Counted from the stretch's first letter, positions 1-11,000 are shown. The stretch is 64,000 bases of DNA from Paracoccus saliphilus (GCF_028553805.1 NZ_CP067140.1:1922001-1986000), one strand, 5' to 3'. Made by a program: numbers and translations. Notes: a model not told the origin generated them from the letters alone.

Positions 1-1096
1 CGACGGTGGCGCCACGGATCACGTCATCCTCCATGTCATGCACGATCACACCGTCTTTCTTCGGTGTCAGGTCGGTCATGAAGTGACGGATATTGTTGCC
101 ATAAAGCTCGGAGGACTGCGCCCCCATCCGGCTGGCAAAATCGGTATAACCGACGATGGTCACGCCGTTTTCCGTGACGATTCGCTCATCCGCGACGGTC
201 AGTTCGCAATTGCCGCCCTTTTCCGCCGCAAGGTCAACGATGACGCTGCCCTGCTTCATCGCCTCGACCATGTCCTTGGTCCACAGGACCGGCGCATCCC
301 GTCCGGGAATCAGCGCGGTGGTGATGACCACATCCATGTCGGGGGCAAGTTCGCGGAATTTCTCGAGCTGCTTTTCGCGGAATTCCGGGCTGGACGGCGC
401 GGCATAGCCACCGGTCGCGGCCCCGTCCTGCGTCTGCTCCTCGAAATCGAGGAACACGAATTCGGCGCCCATCGATTCGATCTGTTCTGCCACCTCTGGG
501 CGCACGTCGAAGGCGAAGACCCGCGCGCCAAGGCTGGTGGCAGTGCCGATGGCAGCCAGGCCGGCCACACCAGCGCCCACGACCAGCACCTTGGCTGGTG
601 GCACCTTGCCCGCCGCCGTCACCTGCCCGGTGAAGAAGCGGCCGAAATTGTTCGCCGCCTCGATGACCGAGCGATATCCGGCGATATTCGCCATCGAGGA
701 CAGCGCGTCCATCTTCTGGGCGCGGCTGATGCGCGGCACCATGTCCATGGCAATCGCGGTAATGCCCTGCTCTTTCGCCTTTTCAAGCAATTCAGCGTTC
801 TGCGCCGGGTAAAAGAACGAAATCAGCGTCTGCCCCTCGCGCATCTGCCCGATCTCGGCATCCGCAGGCTCGCGCACCTTGGCCACGACATCAACGGCCT
901 TGATCAGGTCGGCCACGGTTTGTGCGACAGTGACCCCGGCCTTCTCATAGTCGGAATTCGAAAAACCAGCCCGTACCCCGGCACCGGATTCGACGAAAAC
1001 CTCGTGTCCAAGCTTCTGGAGATGCGCTGCCGAAGACGGCGTGATCGCCACCCGTGCCTCGCCCTCGTAACTCTCCTTCAAAGCGCCAATCTTCAT
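1..1096 (-). CDS. pntA: NAD(P) transhydrogenase subunit alpha, 5' part (runs off window)
   Basis: Proton-translocating Re/Si-specific NAD(P)+ transhydrogenase, alpha subunit; it contributes the NAD(H)-binding domain I on the cytoplasmic side of the membrane enzyme that makes NADPH. Reading down from the ATG at 1096, the protein starts MKIGALKESYEGEARVAITP, as is typical of PntA and of the related alanine dehydrogenases. The nucleotide fold VLVVGAGVAGLAAIGTA lies near residue 170, and the domain continues with VIVDLAAEKGGN. About 365 codons are visible and the frame is open at base 1, so the C-terminal part and any pntB lie outside. Alanine dehydrogenase is the alternative family, but PntA-typical segments such as SSMANIAGYRSV and the YGNNIRHFMTDL tail region favour PntA. 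Confidence 0.93.
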   Translation of the reverse strand, partial: MKIGALKESYEGEARVAITPSSAAHLQKLGHEVFVESGAGVRAGFSNSDYEKAGVTVAQTVADLIKAVDVVAKVREPADAEIGQMREGQTLISFFYPAQNAELLEKAKEQGITAIAMDMVPRISRAQKMDALSSMANIAGYRSVIEAANNFGRFFTGQVTAAGKVPPAKVLVVGAGVAGLAAIGTATSLGARVFAFDVRPEVAEQIESMGAEFVFLDFEEQTQDGAATGGYAAPSSPEFREKQLEKFRELAPDMDVVITTALIPGRDAPVLWTKDMVEAMKQGSVIVDLAAEKGGNCELTVADERIVTENGVTIVGYTDFASRMGAQSSELYGNNIRHFMTDLTPKKDGVIVHDMEDDVIRGATV

Positions 1097-1267
1097 GGCG
1101 TTCTAGCCCCCCATTCTCTGATTTCGCAATCGAGCCTGCATAGCATCGCGCAACAATCTTTCACAAGTGCGCGAAGCGACGATATCTCATGAACATAACT
1201 GTTTCATGGACCTTCCATAGATTATCGCTCGTCCCGAACGATTCTGCCCGACCTTGCAAAAGTTAAA

Positions 1268-1291
1268 GGCCGCGCGGCAGTGCGCGCGACC
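1268..1291 (-). terminator. GC hairpin terminator downstream of the Ala-rich gene
   Basis: GGCCGCGCG (1268-1276) pairs with CGCGCGACC (1283-1291) across a six-base loop, with one G-U pair. On the minus strand it is followed by TTTAACTTTT, so it can end transcription of the gene stopping at 1325. The CCCTTTTTT on the other side could make it bidirectional. Confidence 0.7.
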
Positions 1292-1324
1292 CCTTTTTTC
1301 AAATATTCCACCGAAAGGTTGGTA

Positions 1325-2074
1325 TCAGTTCCCGGTCGGCTCGTCCGCGGCGGGCTCTTCTTCGATGGTGATCGCATTATCGAGCGCTTCAGCGGCGTCA
1401 TTCGCGGCGCCTTCGACAGCGGATGCAGCATCCGAAGCCGCGTCAGCCGCAGCATCGCCTGCATCCTGCATCGCATCGGCTGCGCCGCTTTCCTCAGCGG
1501 CCGCTTCTTCGTCGGTTCCAGCCGCCGCGTCGTCAGTTGCCCCTTCTTCTGTGTCCGCAGCCGCATCGTCGGCTGCGCCTTCCTCGGCACCTGCAGCCGC
1601 CTCATCGGTGGCTTCGTCGGTTGCAGCAGCCGCGTCATCCATGGCTTCATCAGTTGCAGCCGCCGCATCGTCCGCAGCTTCTTCCGTCGCAGCGGCCGCG
1701 TCATCAACGGCGTCCTCCGTCGCGGCAGCCGCATCATCTGCGGTCGCTTCGGCCTCGGCGGCGGCGTTATCCGCAGCCGCTTCCGCTTCGCTGGCGGCGT
1801 CATCGACAGCAGCCTCTGCATCCGCAGCCGCATCGTCAGCCGGAGCTTCCTCGGTGGTCGTCACGGTGGTCGTGTCGCCTTCGGTCGCGGCCGTGTCATC
1901 ACCCATGAACTGCTGCAGCACGAAATAGGCCAGCGCCAACGCCACCAGCACACCGAGGATCAACGGCAGCGGCGACGAGCGACGCTCGACCGGCTCGACA
2001 TAGGTCTCTTTCGGAGCCGCCGGATCGCTGTCGACGGGATTGGTGCGGTTGGGATCGTTGGGATCATATGTCAT
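1325..2074 (-). CDS. Membrane-anchored Ala/Asp/Glu-rich hendecad-repeat protein
   Basis: 249 residues. The start at 2074 was chosen over an upstream in-frame start because AAGGAGG sits 6 bases before this ATG. Residues 1-35 are polar and proline-rich, about 36-58 form one membrane segment (LPLILGVLVALALAYFVLQQ), and the rest is almost entirely Ala, Asp, Glu and Thr. From about residue 80 the sequence is a run of roughly ten 11-residue units such as DDAAAATEEAA and DDAAAATDEAM, a hendecad pattern expected to form a long amphipathic or coiled helix. A signal-peptide lipobox is absent. It is divergent from pepN. Function unknown; a cell-envelope spacer or LEA/apolipoprotein-like helix is inference. 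A gene of the same style occurs at 30336. Confidence 0.75.
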   Translation of the reverse strand: MTYDPNDPNRTNPVDSDPAAPKETYVEPVERRSSPLPLILGVLVALALAYFVLQQFMGDDTAATEGDTTTVTTTEEAPADDAAADAEAAVDDAASEAEAAADNAAAEAEATADDAAAATEDAVDDAAAATEEAADDAAAATDEAMDDAAAATDEATDEAAAGAEEGAADDAAADTEEGATDDAAAGTDEEAAAEESGAADAMQDAGDAAADAASDAASAVEGAANDAAEALDNAITIEEEPAADEPTGN

Positions 2075-2253
2075 TGCTGGCCTCCTTAATGACTTCTTAA
2101 CACCCTCTTGGCGCCTACCTCTTGAACAGTGACGCCCATGTGTCAATCGATAACCTGCGTTGCCCGGCTTGCGGCCCGGCTCACAGGCGACTAACACCTC
2201 GGATAGTGTCCAGTTCCCTGAACCTAGACACTTTTTTAAGGCGGAGAGTGAAA

Positions 2254-4830
2254 ATGACCCGATCCAACACCCCCGATAAGCGGTTTCTTGCCGATTACAG
2301 GCCGTATCCCTTCATCCTCGAACAGACGAAGCTGAGCTTCGATCTGTCCCCGGACGCGACCCGCGTAAGGGCCGATCTGGCGCTGAAACCGAGGGATCGA
2401 ACCGAGGATCTGGAGCTCGACGGCGGCAAGGAGGTCCGGCTGATGTCGATCCTGATCGACGGAACCGCTCCCGCGCCCGATCACGTCCGACGCGATCACG
2501 AACGCCTGGTGATCGCCGCCGCCGCCTTGCCCGACGGCCCCTTCACGCTGACAACCGAAGTCGAGATAGATCCTTCTGCCAATACCGCCTTCGAGGGGCT
2601 GTATATCTCGGGCGGGATGTTCTGCACGCAATGCGAGGCCGAGGGTTTCCGCCATATCACCTTCTATCCCGACCGCCCCGATGTGATGGCGCCTTTTCAC
2701 GTGACCATCCGCTCGGACAAGCCGGTGATTCTGTCGAACGGCAACCCGGTTCGCCAGGAAGACGGCCTGGCCGAATGGCATGATCCATGGCCCAAGCCTG
2801 CCTATCTCTTTGCATTGGTGGCGGGCGATCTGGTCGCCATCAGCGACCGTTTCTCCACGAAATCCGGACGCGATATCGCGCTGAATGTCTGGGTACGTCC
2901 CGGCGACGAGGATCGCGCCGGATTCGCCATGGAATCGCTGATCAAGTCGATGAAATGGGACGAGGATGTCTATGGCCGCGAATATGACCTCGATGTCTTC
3001 AACATCGTCGCCGTCGATGATTTCAACATGGGCGCGATGGAGAACAAGGGGCTGAACATCTTCAATTCCAAGCTGGTTCTCGCCTCGCCCGAAACCGCGA
3101 CCGACGCCGATTACGAACGCATCGAAGGTGTGATCGCGCATGAATATTTCCACAACTGGACCGGCAACCGCATCACCTGCCGCGACTGGTTCCAGCTTTG
3201 TCTCAAGGAAGGGCTGACGGTTTTCCGCGACCAGCAGTTCACCTCCGACATGCGAAGCGCCCCAGTCAAGCGGATCGGCGATGTGCAGAGCTTGCGCGCC
3301 CGGCAGTTCCGCGAGGATCAGGGACCCCTGGCCCACCCGGTGCGGCCCGAGGAATACGAGGAAATCAACAACTTCTACACCGCGACCGTTTATGAGAAGG
3401 GCGCCGAGGTGATCGGCATGCTTAAGCGCCTGGTTGGCGATGACGGTTATGCCAAGGCGCTGGACCTCTATTTCGAGCGGCATGACGGTGACGCGGCGAC
3501 CATCGAGGATTGGCTGAAGGTCTTCGAGGACGCCACGGGCCGCGACCTGACGCAGTTCAAGCGCTGGTACACGGATGCCGGAACCCCGCATCTGAAGGTG
3601 ACCGAGGAATGGAGTGACGACGGCCGGCTGACCCTGCATTTCAGCCAGCATACGCCGCCCACGCCGGGACAGGATGAGAAACCGCCGCGCGTCATTCCCG
3701 TCGCCGTCGGGCTGATCGGTCCGAATGGCGACGAGGTCGCCGCGACCCGTATGCTTGAAATGACCGAAGCAGAACAAAGCTTTACCTTCGACAACCTCGG
3801 CGCTCGCCCAATCGTGTCCGCGCTGCGCGGCTTTTCGGCCCCGGTGATCCTGGAACGGCAAATCGACAACGCGACCCGCGCCTTCCTGCTGGCCCATGAC
3901 ACCGATCCCTTCGCAAGATGGGAGGCCGGTCGCGAGCTGGCCCTTTCGGCCCTGACCGCGTTGGCGCAGGGCCAGGATGGCGGCGAAGAATATGTCTATG
4001 CCATCGGCCAACTGGCCGCCGATACCGATGCCGATCCGGCTTTCCGCGCGCTCTGCCTGAACTTGCCGGGAGAGGAAGAGATCGCTACGCGCCTCTCTGC
4101 CGCCGGCGTCACTCCAGATCCCGATGCGATCTTTGACGCACGCAGCGGGTTGGCTCGCCGCGTGGCCGAGGCTCATGCCGATCTGCTGTCCTCGCTTTAC
4201 GACGAGATGACGGTCCCCGGCCCCTATTCCCCCGATGCCGGGGCGGCGGCGCGGCGGGCACTGCGGATCGCGGCGCTTGGATTGCTCAATCGCATCGACC
4301 GGGGCGACCGGGCCGAGGTCTTGTTCGGCACTGCTGGCAACATGACCGAACGCATGGCCGCGCTGACCTGCCTGATCCGCCGTGGGCGCGGACAGGCGGC
4401 GCTGGAAGCACTGCATCAACAGTTCGGCGACAACCGGCTGGTCATGGACAAGTGGTTTGCCGTTCAGCCCATGGCAGCGGCGCCGGACGAGGCAGCGATG
4501 ATCGCGCGGCGCCTGTCCGAACGCGATGATTTCGACTGGAAGAACCCCAACCGCTTCCGCTCGCTTCTGGGCGGGCTCGCGGCGAACCATGGCGGCTTCC
4601 ATGCCGCAGATGGTTCGGGCTATGAATTCACAGCCGAGTGGCTGATGCGGATGGATCGGGTCAATCCCCAGATCGCGGCCCGCCTGTCCACCGCTTTCGA
4701 GACATGGCCACGCTATGATACGGATCGTCGTGCCAAGGCCCGCGCCGCATTGCAGCGGATGGCCGAGATGGACGGAATCAGCCGCAACCTGCGCGAGATG
4801 GTGTCGCGGATGATCGCCGCTGGCGCATGA
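2254..4830 (+). CDS. pepN: Aminopeptidase N (M1 family)
   Basis: Zinc aminopeptidase of family M1 that removes N-terminal residues from peptides in the cytoplasm. 858 residues from the ATG at 2254, preceded by GGCGGAGAG; an upstream in-frame start would add a stretch unlike the family. The exopeptidase motif GAMEN is at residues 260-264. The zinc site is HEYFH at 296-300 with the third ligand E319 in KEGLTVF, exactly the H-E-x2-H-x18-E spacing of M1. The length matches bacterial PepN (about 870). The long antisense frame overlapping it has no recognisable domain. The gene is followed 42 bp later by a PlsC-like acyltransferase on the same strand, which may be co-transcribed. Confidence 0.96.
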   Translation: MTRSNTPDKRFLADYRPYPFILEQTKLSFDLSPDATRVRADLALKPRDRTEDLELDGGKEVRLMSILIDGTAPAPDHVRRDHERLVIAAAALPDGPFTLTTEVEIDPSANTAFEGLYISGGMFCTQCEAEGFRHITFYPDRPDVMAPFHVTIRSDKPVILSNGNPVRQEDGLAEWHDPWPKPAYLFALVAGDLVAISDRFSTKSGRDIALNVWVRPGDEDRAGFAMESLIKSMKWDEDVYGREYDLDVFNIVAVDDFNMGAMENKGLNIFNSKLVLASPETATDADYERIEGVIAHEYFHNWTGNRITCRDWFQLCLKEGLTVFRDQQFTSDMRSAPVKRIGDVQSLRARQFREDQGPLAHPVRPEEYEEINNFYTATVYEKGAEVIGMLKRLVGDDGYAKALDLYFERHDGDAATIEDWLKVFEDATGRDLTQFKRWYTDAGTPHLKVTEEWSDDGRLTLHFSQHTPPTPGQDEKPPRVIPVAVGLIGPNGDEVAATRMLEMTEAEQSFTFDNLGARPIVSALRGFSAPVILERQIDNATRAFLLAHDTDPFARWEAGRELALSALTALAQGQDGGEEYVYAIGQLAADTDADPAFRALCLNLPGEEEIATRLSAAGVTPDPDAIFDARSGLARRVAEAHADLLSSLYDEMTVPGPYSPDAGAAARRALRIAALGLLNRIDRGDRAEVLFGTAGNMTERMAALTCLIRRGRGQAALEALHQQFGDNRLVMDKWFAVQPMAAAPDEAAMIARRLSERDDFDWKNPNRFRSLLGGLAANHGGFHAADGSGYEFTAEWLMRMDRVNPQIAARLSTAFETWPRYDTDRRAKARAALQRMAEMDGISRNLREMVSRMIAAGA

Positions 4831-4872
4831 GCCCGCTTGTGATCGCGTAAATAGCGGGGCAAGATACCCGGA

Positions 4873-5784
4873 ATGAGTAAGCATGATCTTGACCCAAGGG
4901 CCGAAATGCAGGCTCGCCTGGACCCGCTGATCGCCGAGCGGGCACCTTGGCTGTATTCGCCCAAGGCTCATCACCGACTCGCGCGCCAGTTGATGATGGG
5001 CATCTTGCATTACCCCCGCACGGTCGACCTGGGGGCCGAGTTCCGCGACTTGCCAACTCCCGAGATCATGCGCCGGATGACACAGCTCATCGTCCGCGAT
5101 GTCCGCGTTGAAGGGATGGAAAACCTGCCCGCGACCGGTCCTGCGCTGATCGTCTCGAACCATCCGACCGGTATTGCCGATGGCATTGTCATGCATGCGA
5201 TGATGTCGCCCTTGCGGGACGATCTGTTCATCTATGCGAATTACGACATGATCCGGGTGCTGCCGCAGACCGAGGATTTCATCGCGCCGGTCGAGTGGCG
5301 GTTGGAAAAGCGCAGCCATGCCAAGACCAAGGCCACGATGGATTACACCCGCCAAGCCCTTGAGGCAGGACGGATCGGGCTGATCTTTCCGTCGGGCCGT
5401 CTGGCCAAGCGGCGCGGGCTGAAACTGCATGAGCGGCCCTGGATGGCCAGCGCCGCGATGATCGCGCGCAAGTTCGGAGTGCCGGTGATTCCGCTCAATA
5501 TCCGGGCCCGCAACTCGCTGCTCTTCTACCTGCTGGATGCGATCCACCCGACATTGCGCGATGTGACGCTGTTCAACGAGGTGCTGAACAAGACCAACCA
5601 GCCCTATCGCATCACCGTCGGTCAGCCGATAGATCCTGCCACCCTGCCCCGGAGCAGCGAAGAGGCCATCGCGGTCCTGCGCGAAGCGGCTCTGTCGCTA
5701 CCGGCGCCGGGTCCCGACGCCGCCCGGCTGATGCATGAACGTGGCCGCGGACGCTTCGTGCGGCCGCGTCAAAGTGTGGCGTGA
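4873..5784 (+). CDS. PlsC-like lysophospholipid acyltransferase
   Basis: 303 residues. Expected to transfer an acyl group to a lyso-glycerolipid or related acceptor at the inner face of the membrane. The LPLAT motif is seen as SNHPTGIADG, with H97 and D103; the H-x5-D spacing is that of the COG3176-like subgroup rather than the H-x4-D of classic PlsC. Block III-like FPSGRLAKRRG lies near residue 175, and VPVIPLNI near 200 resembles block IV. No signal peptide or clear transmembrane segment. It follows pepN in the same direction. It could belong to ornithine-lipid or phosphatidic acid synthesis; the acceptor cannot be told from sequence alone. Confidence 0.8.
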   Translation: MSKHDLDPRAEMQARLDPLIAERAPWLYSPKAHHRLARQLMMGILHYPRTVDLGAEFRDLPTPEIMRRMTQLIVRDVRVEGMENLPATGPALIVSNHPTGIADGIVMHAMMSPLRDDLFIYANYDMIRVLPQTEDFIAPVEWRLEKRSHAKTKATMDYTRQALEAGRIGLIFPSGRLAKRRGLKLHERPWMASAAMIARKFGVPVIPLNIRARNSLLFYLLDAIHPTLRDVTLFNEVLNKTNQPYRITVGQPIDPATLPRSSEEAIAVLREAALSLPAPGPDAARLMHERGRGRFVRPRQSVA

Positions 5785-5811
5785 CGGTAGCGACAGTTTC
5801 TCGGGTTCGCG

Positions 5812-6348
5812 TCAGCCGCAATCCGCGCCCATCACCACGCTCCACCACAAGCGGCCGTCACCGCCACGGGTGACGCCAACACCGATCTCTTCGTTGAGCT
5901 GTGCCAATAGTTCGGCCCTGTGCGGCGTGGAATTCATCCAGCCTCCGACGATCCCCTCGGGTGATCCCTCGACCGAAACGAGTTGCGTTACTCCGCAGGT
6001 AGAATAGCCCGCCGCCCGTGCCCGCTCCACCACGTTGGACCCGTCCGATCCCGCCACCGAGGCACGTCCCGTGGCGGCGATATCGCAGGCATGGGACTGG
6101 GCAATCGAAGACAGGGTTCCATCGGTTTCAAGCTGCGTCTTGCCTTCTCGTCCGCGGGCGGCATTGATCGCCTCGGCCATCCGCTGACTCAGGGCCGGAT
6201 CGCCGGCGCACATCGCGCCCGGCGCATCCTGACCGGTCTGCGCGACAGAGGGATCGCCGGCAAACCGGGGCAGATATCCGTCCGTCGGCTGACAGGCCGT
6301 CAGCGCGGTCAAGCATAGAGCGAAAGCGAAAACGGGATGGAACTTCAT
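5812..6348 (-). CDS. CAP/SCP-domain lipoprotein
   Basis: 178 residues. The N-terminus MKFHPVFAFALCLTALTACQ is a signal peptide ending in a lipobox (LTAC), so the mature protein should be lipid-anchored at Cys19. Residues about 50-178 form a CAP (cysteine-rich secretory, SCP-like) domain: MAEAINAARGREGK, then SHACDIAATG, then WMNSTPHRAELL and a terminal WWSVVMG strand, the usual order in bacterial CAP proteins. Biochemical role of these proteins is poorly defined. GAGGTG 5 bases before the ATG is a fair ribosome site. It converges with the acyltransferase gene, with only 27 bp between the stops, and its start faces guaA. Confidence 0.85.
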   Translation of the reverse strand: MKFHPVFAFALCLTALTACQPTDGYLPRFAGDPSVAQTGQDAPGAMCAGDPALSQRMAEAINAARGREGKTQLETDGTLSSIAQSHACDIAATGRASVAGSDGSNVVERARAAGYSTCGVTQLVSVEGSPEGIVGGWMNSTPHRAELLAQLNEEIGVGVTRGGDGRLWWSVVMGADCG

Positions 6349-6478
6349 GACGCACCTCGAAGCATGGATTTGTTTCGACAGTAGATTTTCAACATATGAA
6401 GAGGCGAGTCGGTTCCGCCAAGGGGAAAGGCGCGGCAGACCTCTTGCGCCGTCGCTGATCCGCCCTTAAAGCGCAGTC

Positions 6479-8038
6479 ATGACCCAGCATCAGCGCCTCC
6501 TCATCATCGATTTCGGCTCTCAGGTGACACAGCTGATCGCGCGCCGCCTGCGTGAGCTGAACATCTATTCCGAAATCCGCCCCTTCAACACTGTCACCGC
6601 CGATACGCTGCGAGAGATGGCTCCGCAAGCCGTCATCCTGTCGGGCAGCCCGGCCAGTGTGACCGAAACCGACAGCCCGCGCGTTCCTCAGGAACTGTTC
6701 GAGATGGGCGTGCCAGTCTTCGGCATCTGTTATGGGCAGCAGGTGATGATGGCGCAACTCGGGGGCCGGGTCGAAGCGGGGCATCACGCCGAATATGGCC
6801 GCGCCTTCATCTCCCCTGCCGCCGGGCACAAGGGCGACAGCATTTTCGCGGGCCTGTTCGAGACCGAGCGCGAGCAGGTCTGGATGAGCCATGGCGACCG
6901 GGTGACGGAACTGGCTCCGGGATTCGAGATCATCGGCACCTCGCCCAATGCGCCGATGGCGATGATCGCGGACGAGGCACGGCATTTCTATGCGGTGCAG
7001 TTCCATCCCGAGGTGCATCACACGCCACACGGGCGCAAGATATTCGAGAATTTCGTGAAGCTGGCGGGCTTTACCGGTGACTGGACCATGGCCAGCTATC
7101 GCGACGAGGCGATTGCCACGATCCGCGCGCAGGTCGGCGACCGCAAGGTGATCTGCGGCCTGTCCGGCGGTGTCGATTCTTCTGTCGCGGCGGTGTTGAT
7201 CCACGAGGCGATCGGGGATCAGCTGACCTGCGTCTTCGTCGATCACGGGCTGCTGCGGTTGAACGAGGCCGAGGAAGTCGTCTCGATGTTTCGCGACAAT
7301 TACAACATCCCCCTGATCCACGCCGATGAGAGCGATCTGTTCCTCGGCGCGCTGGAGGGCGTTTCCGACCCCGAAACCAAGCGCAAGACCATCGGCAAGC
7401 TGTTCATCGACGTGTTCCAGAAATACGCGAATGACATCGAGGGGGCAGAATTTCTCGCCCAGGGGACGCTCTATCCTGACGTGATCGAAAGCGTATCCTT
7501 CAGCGGCGGTCCGTCGGTAACGATCAAGTCGCATCACAATGTCGGTGGGCTGCCCGAGAAGATGGGCCTGAAGCTGGTCGAGCCATTGCGCGAATTGTTC
7601 AAGGACGAGGTCCGCGCTCTTGGCCGCGAGTTGGGCTTGCCCGACAGTTTCATCGGGCGCCACCCCTTCCCCGGCCCCGGTCTCGCCATCCGCTGCCCCG
7701 GAGAGATCACCCGAGACAAGCTGGAGATCCTGCGCAAGGCCGATGCGGTCTTCATCGACCAGATCCGCAAGCATGGCCTTTACGACGAGATCTGGCAGGC
7801 ATTCGTCGCGATTTTGCCGGTGCGCACGGTGGGCGTGATGGGCGACGGGCGGACCTATGATTACGCCTGCGCATTACGCGCCGTCACATCGGTCGACGGG
7901 ATGACCGCGGATTACTATCCGTTCAGCCATGAATTTCTGGGCGAGACCGCGACGCGGATCATCAACGAGGTCAAGGGCATCAACCGCTGCACCTATGACA
8001 TCACCTCGAAACCTCCCGGCACGATCGAGTGGGAGTGA
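6479..8038 (+). CDS. guaA: GMP synthase (glutamine-hydrolysing)
   Basis: Converts XMP, ATP and glutamine to GMP in the cytoplasm, the last step of guanine nucleotide synthesis. 519 residues, the normal length. The N-terminal class I glutamine amidotransferase has its nucleophile Cys84 in GICYGQQ and the HPEVHHT block near residue 180. The ATP pyrophosphatase domain has the P-loop SGGVDSS near residue 230. The C-terminal dimerisation domain ends in KPPGTIEWE, a hallmark of GuaA. The gene stands alone. The 130 bp upstream show no riboswitch that I can recognise, and a strong hairpin lies just downstream. Confidence 0.98.
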   Translation: MTQHQRLLIIDFGSQVTQLIARRLRELNIYSEIRPFNTVTADTLREMAPQAVILSGSPASVTETDSPRVPQELFEMGVPVFGICYGQQVMMAQLGGRVEAGHHAEYGRAFISPAAGHKGDSIFAGLFETEREQVWMSHGDRVTELAPGFEIIGTSPNAPMAMIADEARHFYAVQFHPEVHHTPHGRKIFENFVKLAGFTGDWTMASYRDEAIATIRAQVGDRKVICGLSGGVDSSVAAVLIHEAIGDQLTCVFVDHGLLRLNEAEEVVSMFRDNYNIPLIHADESDLFLGALEGVSDPETKRKTIGKLFIDVFQKYANDIEGAEFLAQGTLYPDVIESVSFSGGPSVTIKSHHNVGGLPEKMGLKLVEPLRELFKDEVRALGRELGLPDSFIGRHPFPGPGLAIRCPGEITRDKLEILRKADAVFIDQIRKHGLYDEIWQAFVAILPVRTVGVMGDGRTYDYACALRAVTSVDGMTADYYPFSHEFLGETATRIINEVKGINRCTYDITSKPPGTIEWE

Positions 8039-8050
8039 TCCGGGCTACCC

Positions 8051-8077
8051 GCGCTGCCCGAACGAACCGGGCAGCGC
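8051..8077. terminator. Strong hairpin between convergent guaA and RND genes
   Basis: GCGCTGCCCG (8051-8060) and CGGGCAGCGC (8068-8077) form a perfect 10-bp stem with a 7-base loop, 12 bp after the guaA stop. There is no T-run on either side, so it may act as a 3'-end stabiliser or weak bidirectional terminator rather than a classic intrinsic terminator. Confidence 0.55.
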
Positions 8078-8093
8078 AAATTCTCCGGCCCGA

Positions 8094-11000
8094 TCAGCCC
8101 TTTGCCTTTCTCGTGAACAGCTTCACCGCCTGCAACACGGCGACATAGAAGACCGGCACCAGGAAGATCCCGATCACCGCCGACGACGCCATGCCGCCCA
8201 GCACCCCGATCCCGATGGAGTTCTGCGCCCCTGCCCCGGCACCCGAGGCGATGGCCAGCGGCAACACGCCCAGCATGAAGGCAAAGGTCGTCATCAGGAT
8301 CGGGCGAAGCCGCATCCTCGACGCCTCGATGGCAGCATCCAGCAGCGATTTGCCCTGCGCTACCAAGGATTGAGCGAATTCCACGATCAGGATGGCATTT
8401 CGCGCGGCAAGCCCGATGGTGGTCAGCAGGCCGACCTTGAAATAGACATCATTCGACTGCCCGAAGATCAGCGCCGCCGCCAATGCGCCCAACACGCCAA
8501 TCGGCACGGTCATCAAAACTGCCAGCGGCACGGTCCAACTTTCATACAGGGCCGCCAGCGCAAGGAACACCACCAGCGCCGAAAGTGCGAACAGCATCGG
8601 TGCCTGATTTCCCGACAAGCGTTCCTGATAGGAAAGACCGGTCCAGGCCGTGCCATAGCCGCCATCCAGATCGGCGACCAGTTCCTCCATCGCTTCCATC
8701 GCCGCGCCCGAGGACAAGCCTTGCGCCGCCGCACCGCTCAGTTCCAGCGCGCGTGTGCCGCCATAGCGGGCAAGCGCCTGCGGCTCCTGCTCCCATGCCT
8801 GGGTCGCGAAGGCTGCGAAGGACACCATCTCGCCTTGTGAGTTTCGCGCATACCAGGTTTCGATATCCTCGGGTTGGGACCGGGCCTCTGCCTCTCCCTG
8901 CACGATCACCGGGCGCAGCTCCGAGCCAAGGGCGAAATCATTCACGTCCCGCCCGGCAAAGATCACCGACAGCATCGCGTTGACCTCGGAAATCGAGAGG
9001 CCGAAGGCCGCCGCTTTCTGCTGGTCGATATCCAGCCGCAACGAGGTCTCGAACGGGGCCTCGTTGCCGCGCAGATTGGTAACGCGGCCATCTTCCTGTG
9101 CATTTGCCACAAGCTGGTCGGCGGCCGCCGAAAGCGCCTCTTGCCCCTGTCCGGCCTGATCAACAAGATATGTCGTAAAGCCCGAGGACGCGCCCATACC
9201 CTGGATGGCTGGAGGCTGTAGGAAATAGACCTGCCCCGACCGGTTGGTCATGAAGAAATGCGCATTGGCGCGCGTGACCAGCGACGCGACGTCATGGCCC
9301 TCGCGCTCCTCGTAATCATGCAGCTTGGCAAAGATCATCGCGTTGTTTTGCCCCGATCCGCCAAAGCTGAAGCCAAGCGCGGCAAAGACGGATTCAACCG
9401 TCTCGGATTCCTCGGTCAGCAGGTAGTCCTCGACCTTTTCGACCAGCGCCCGTGTCTGTGCCGTGGTGGACCCGTCCGGTGTCTCGACCATGACCAGCAT
9501 CACGCCCTGATCCTCTTCGGGCAGGAAGGAGCCCGGCAGTTTCTGATACAGCATCGCCACCCCTGCGCCGATCGCGACCAGCACCACCAGCATGCGGAAA
9601 GGCCGTTTGACCAGCCCCGCGACCACGCTGGCATAGCCGCCCGTCGCGCGGTCGAGGTTGCGGTTGAACCAGCGCGCAGGTGCAATCCCGTCGCCATGCT
9701 TGCGCGGCCTCAGCAGGGTGGCGCACATGGCGGGTGTCAGGATCACCGCGACACCAAGCGACAGGACCATGGCCGTGATGATGGTGATCGAGAATTGCCG
9801 ATAGATCACTCCGGTCGCGCCACTCATGAAGGCCATCGGCAGGAACACTGCCGACAGGACCAGCACGATGCCGACCAGTGCCGAGGTGATCTCGCGCATG
9901 CTCTTCTCGGTCGCCTCGACGGGGCCGAGCCCCTCTTCCTCCATCACCCGCTCGACATTCTCGACCACCACGATGGCGTCATCGACCAGCAACCCGATGG
10001 CCAGCACCATCGCGAACATGGTCAGCGTGTTGATCGAGAACCCCGCGAAGGCCAGCACCGCGAATGTGCCAAGCAGCACGACCGGGATCGCGATGACCGG
10101 GATGATCGTCGCGCGCCAGCTTTGCAGGAAGCACAGGATAACCAGGAAAACCAGCACCACTGCCTCGGCAAGCGTGTGGTAGACTTGGCTGATCGATTCC
10201 TCGACAAAGGGCGATGTGTCATAGGGGTAGACGATATCGACACCATCGGGCAGCGATGGCGCGATTCCGGCCAGCACCTCGCGCACGGACTGAGCGGTTT
10301 CGACCGCATTCGCGCCGGTCGCCAGGTTGACCGCGAACCCCGCCGCCGGATTGCCGTTATAGCGCGACGCGCCGCCATAGCTTTCCTGCCCGATTTCGAT
10401 CCGCGCGACATCGCCCAGGAAAACCGTCGAGCCGTCCGGATCGACGCGCAGCAGGATACGCTCGAACTCCTCGACGCTCGAGAACTGCGATTGCGCCGAA
10501 AGCGACAAGGTCAGACGCTGACCTTCCGAGGCGGGCTGTGCGCCGAGGCTGCCCACGGTGACATTGCTGTTCTGCTCGGATACTGCCGAAGTCACGTCGG
10601 CGGGCGTGACCTGGTATTGCGCCATCTTCATCGGATCGAGCCAGATCCGCATGGCATAACCCGACCCGAAAGTGCTGATAGAGCCGACACCGGGCGTGCG
10701 CTTGACCGGGTCCTCGATCATTTGCGACGTCAGATCGCCCAACTCTACCGTCGAATAATGCCCATCGCTGCTGGTCAATGCGCCGACCAGCAGGATGGAC
10801 GAGGTGGAGCGCGACACCGACACACCAGCTTGCTGCACTATGTCAGGCAGTTGCGACGTGACGAGCTGCAGCTTGTTCTGCACCTGCACCTGCGCGATAT
10901 CGGCATCTACCGTGTCGTCAAAAGTCAGCGAGATCGAGGCCGAACCCGGCGTCGAATTCGACGTCATGTAGATCAGCCCGTCGATCCCGGTCATCGCGTC

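Noticed and set aside
2236..5547. Long minus-strand open frame (over 1100 codons) opposite pepN and the acyltransferase gene
   Set aside because: Composition is rich in His, Gln, Arg and Gly as expected for the antisense of GC-rich genes; no domain; the plus-strand frames carry complete M1 and LPLAT motifs.
6349..6478. Possible purine riboswitch before guaA
   Set aside because: No conserved purine-aptamer loops or three-way junction could be found.
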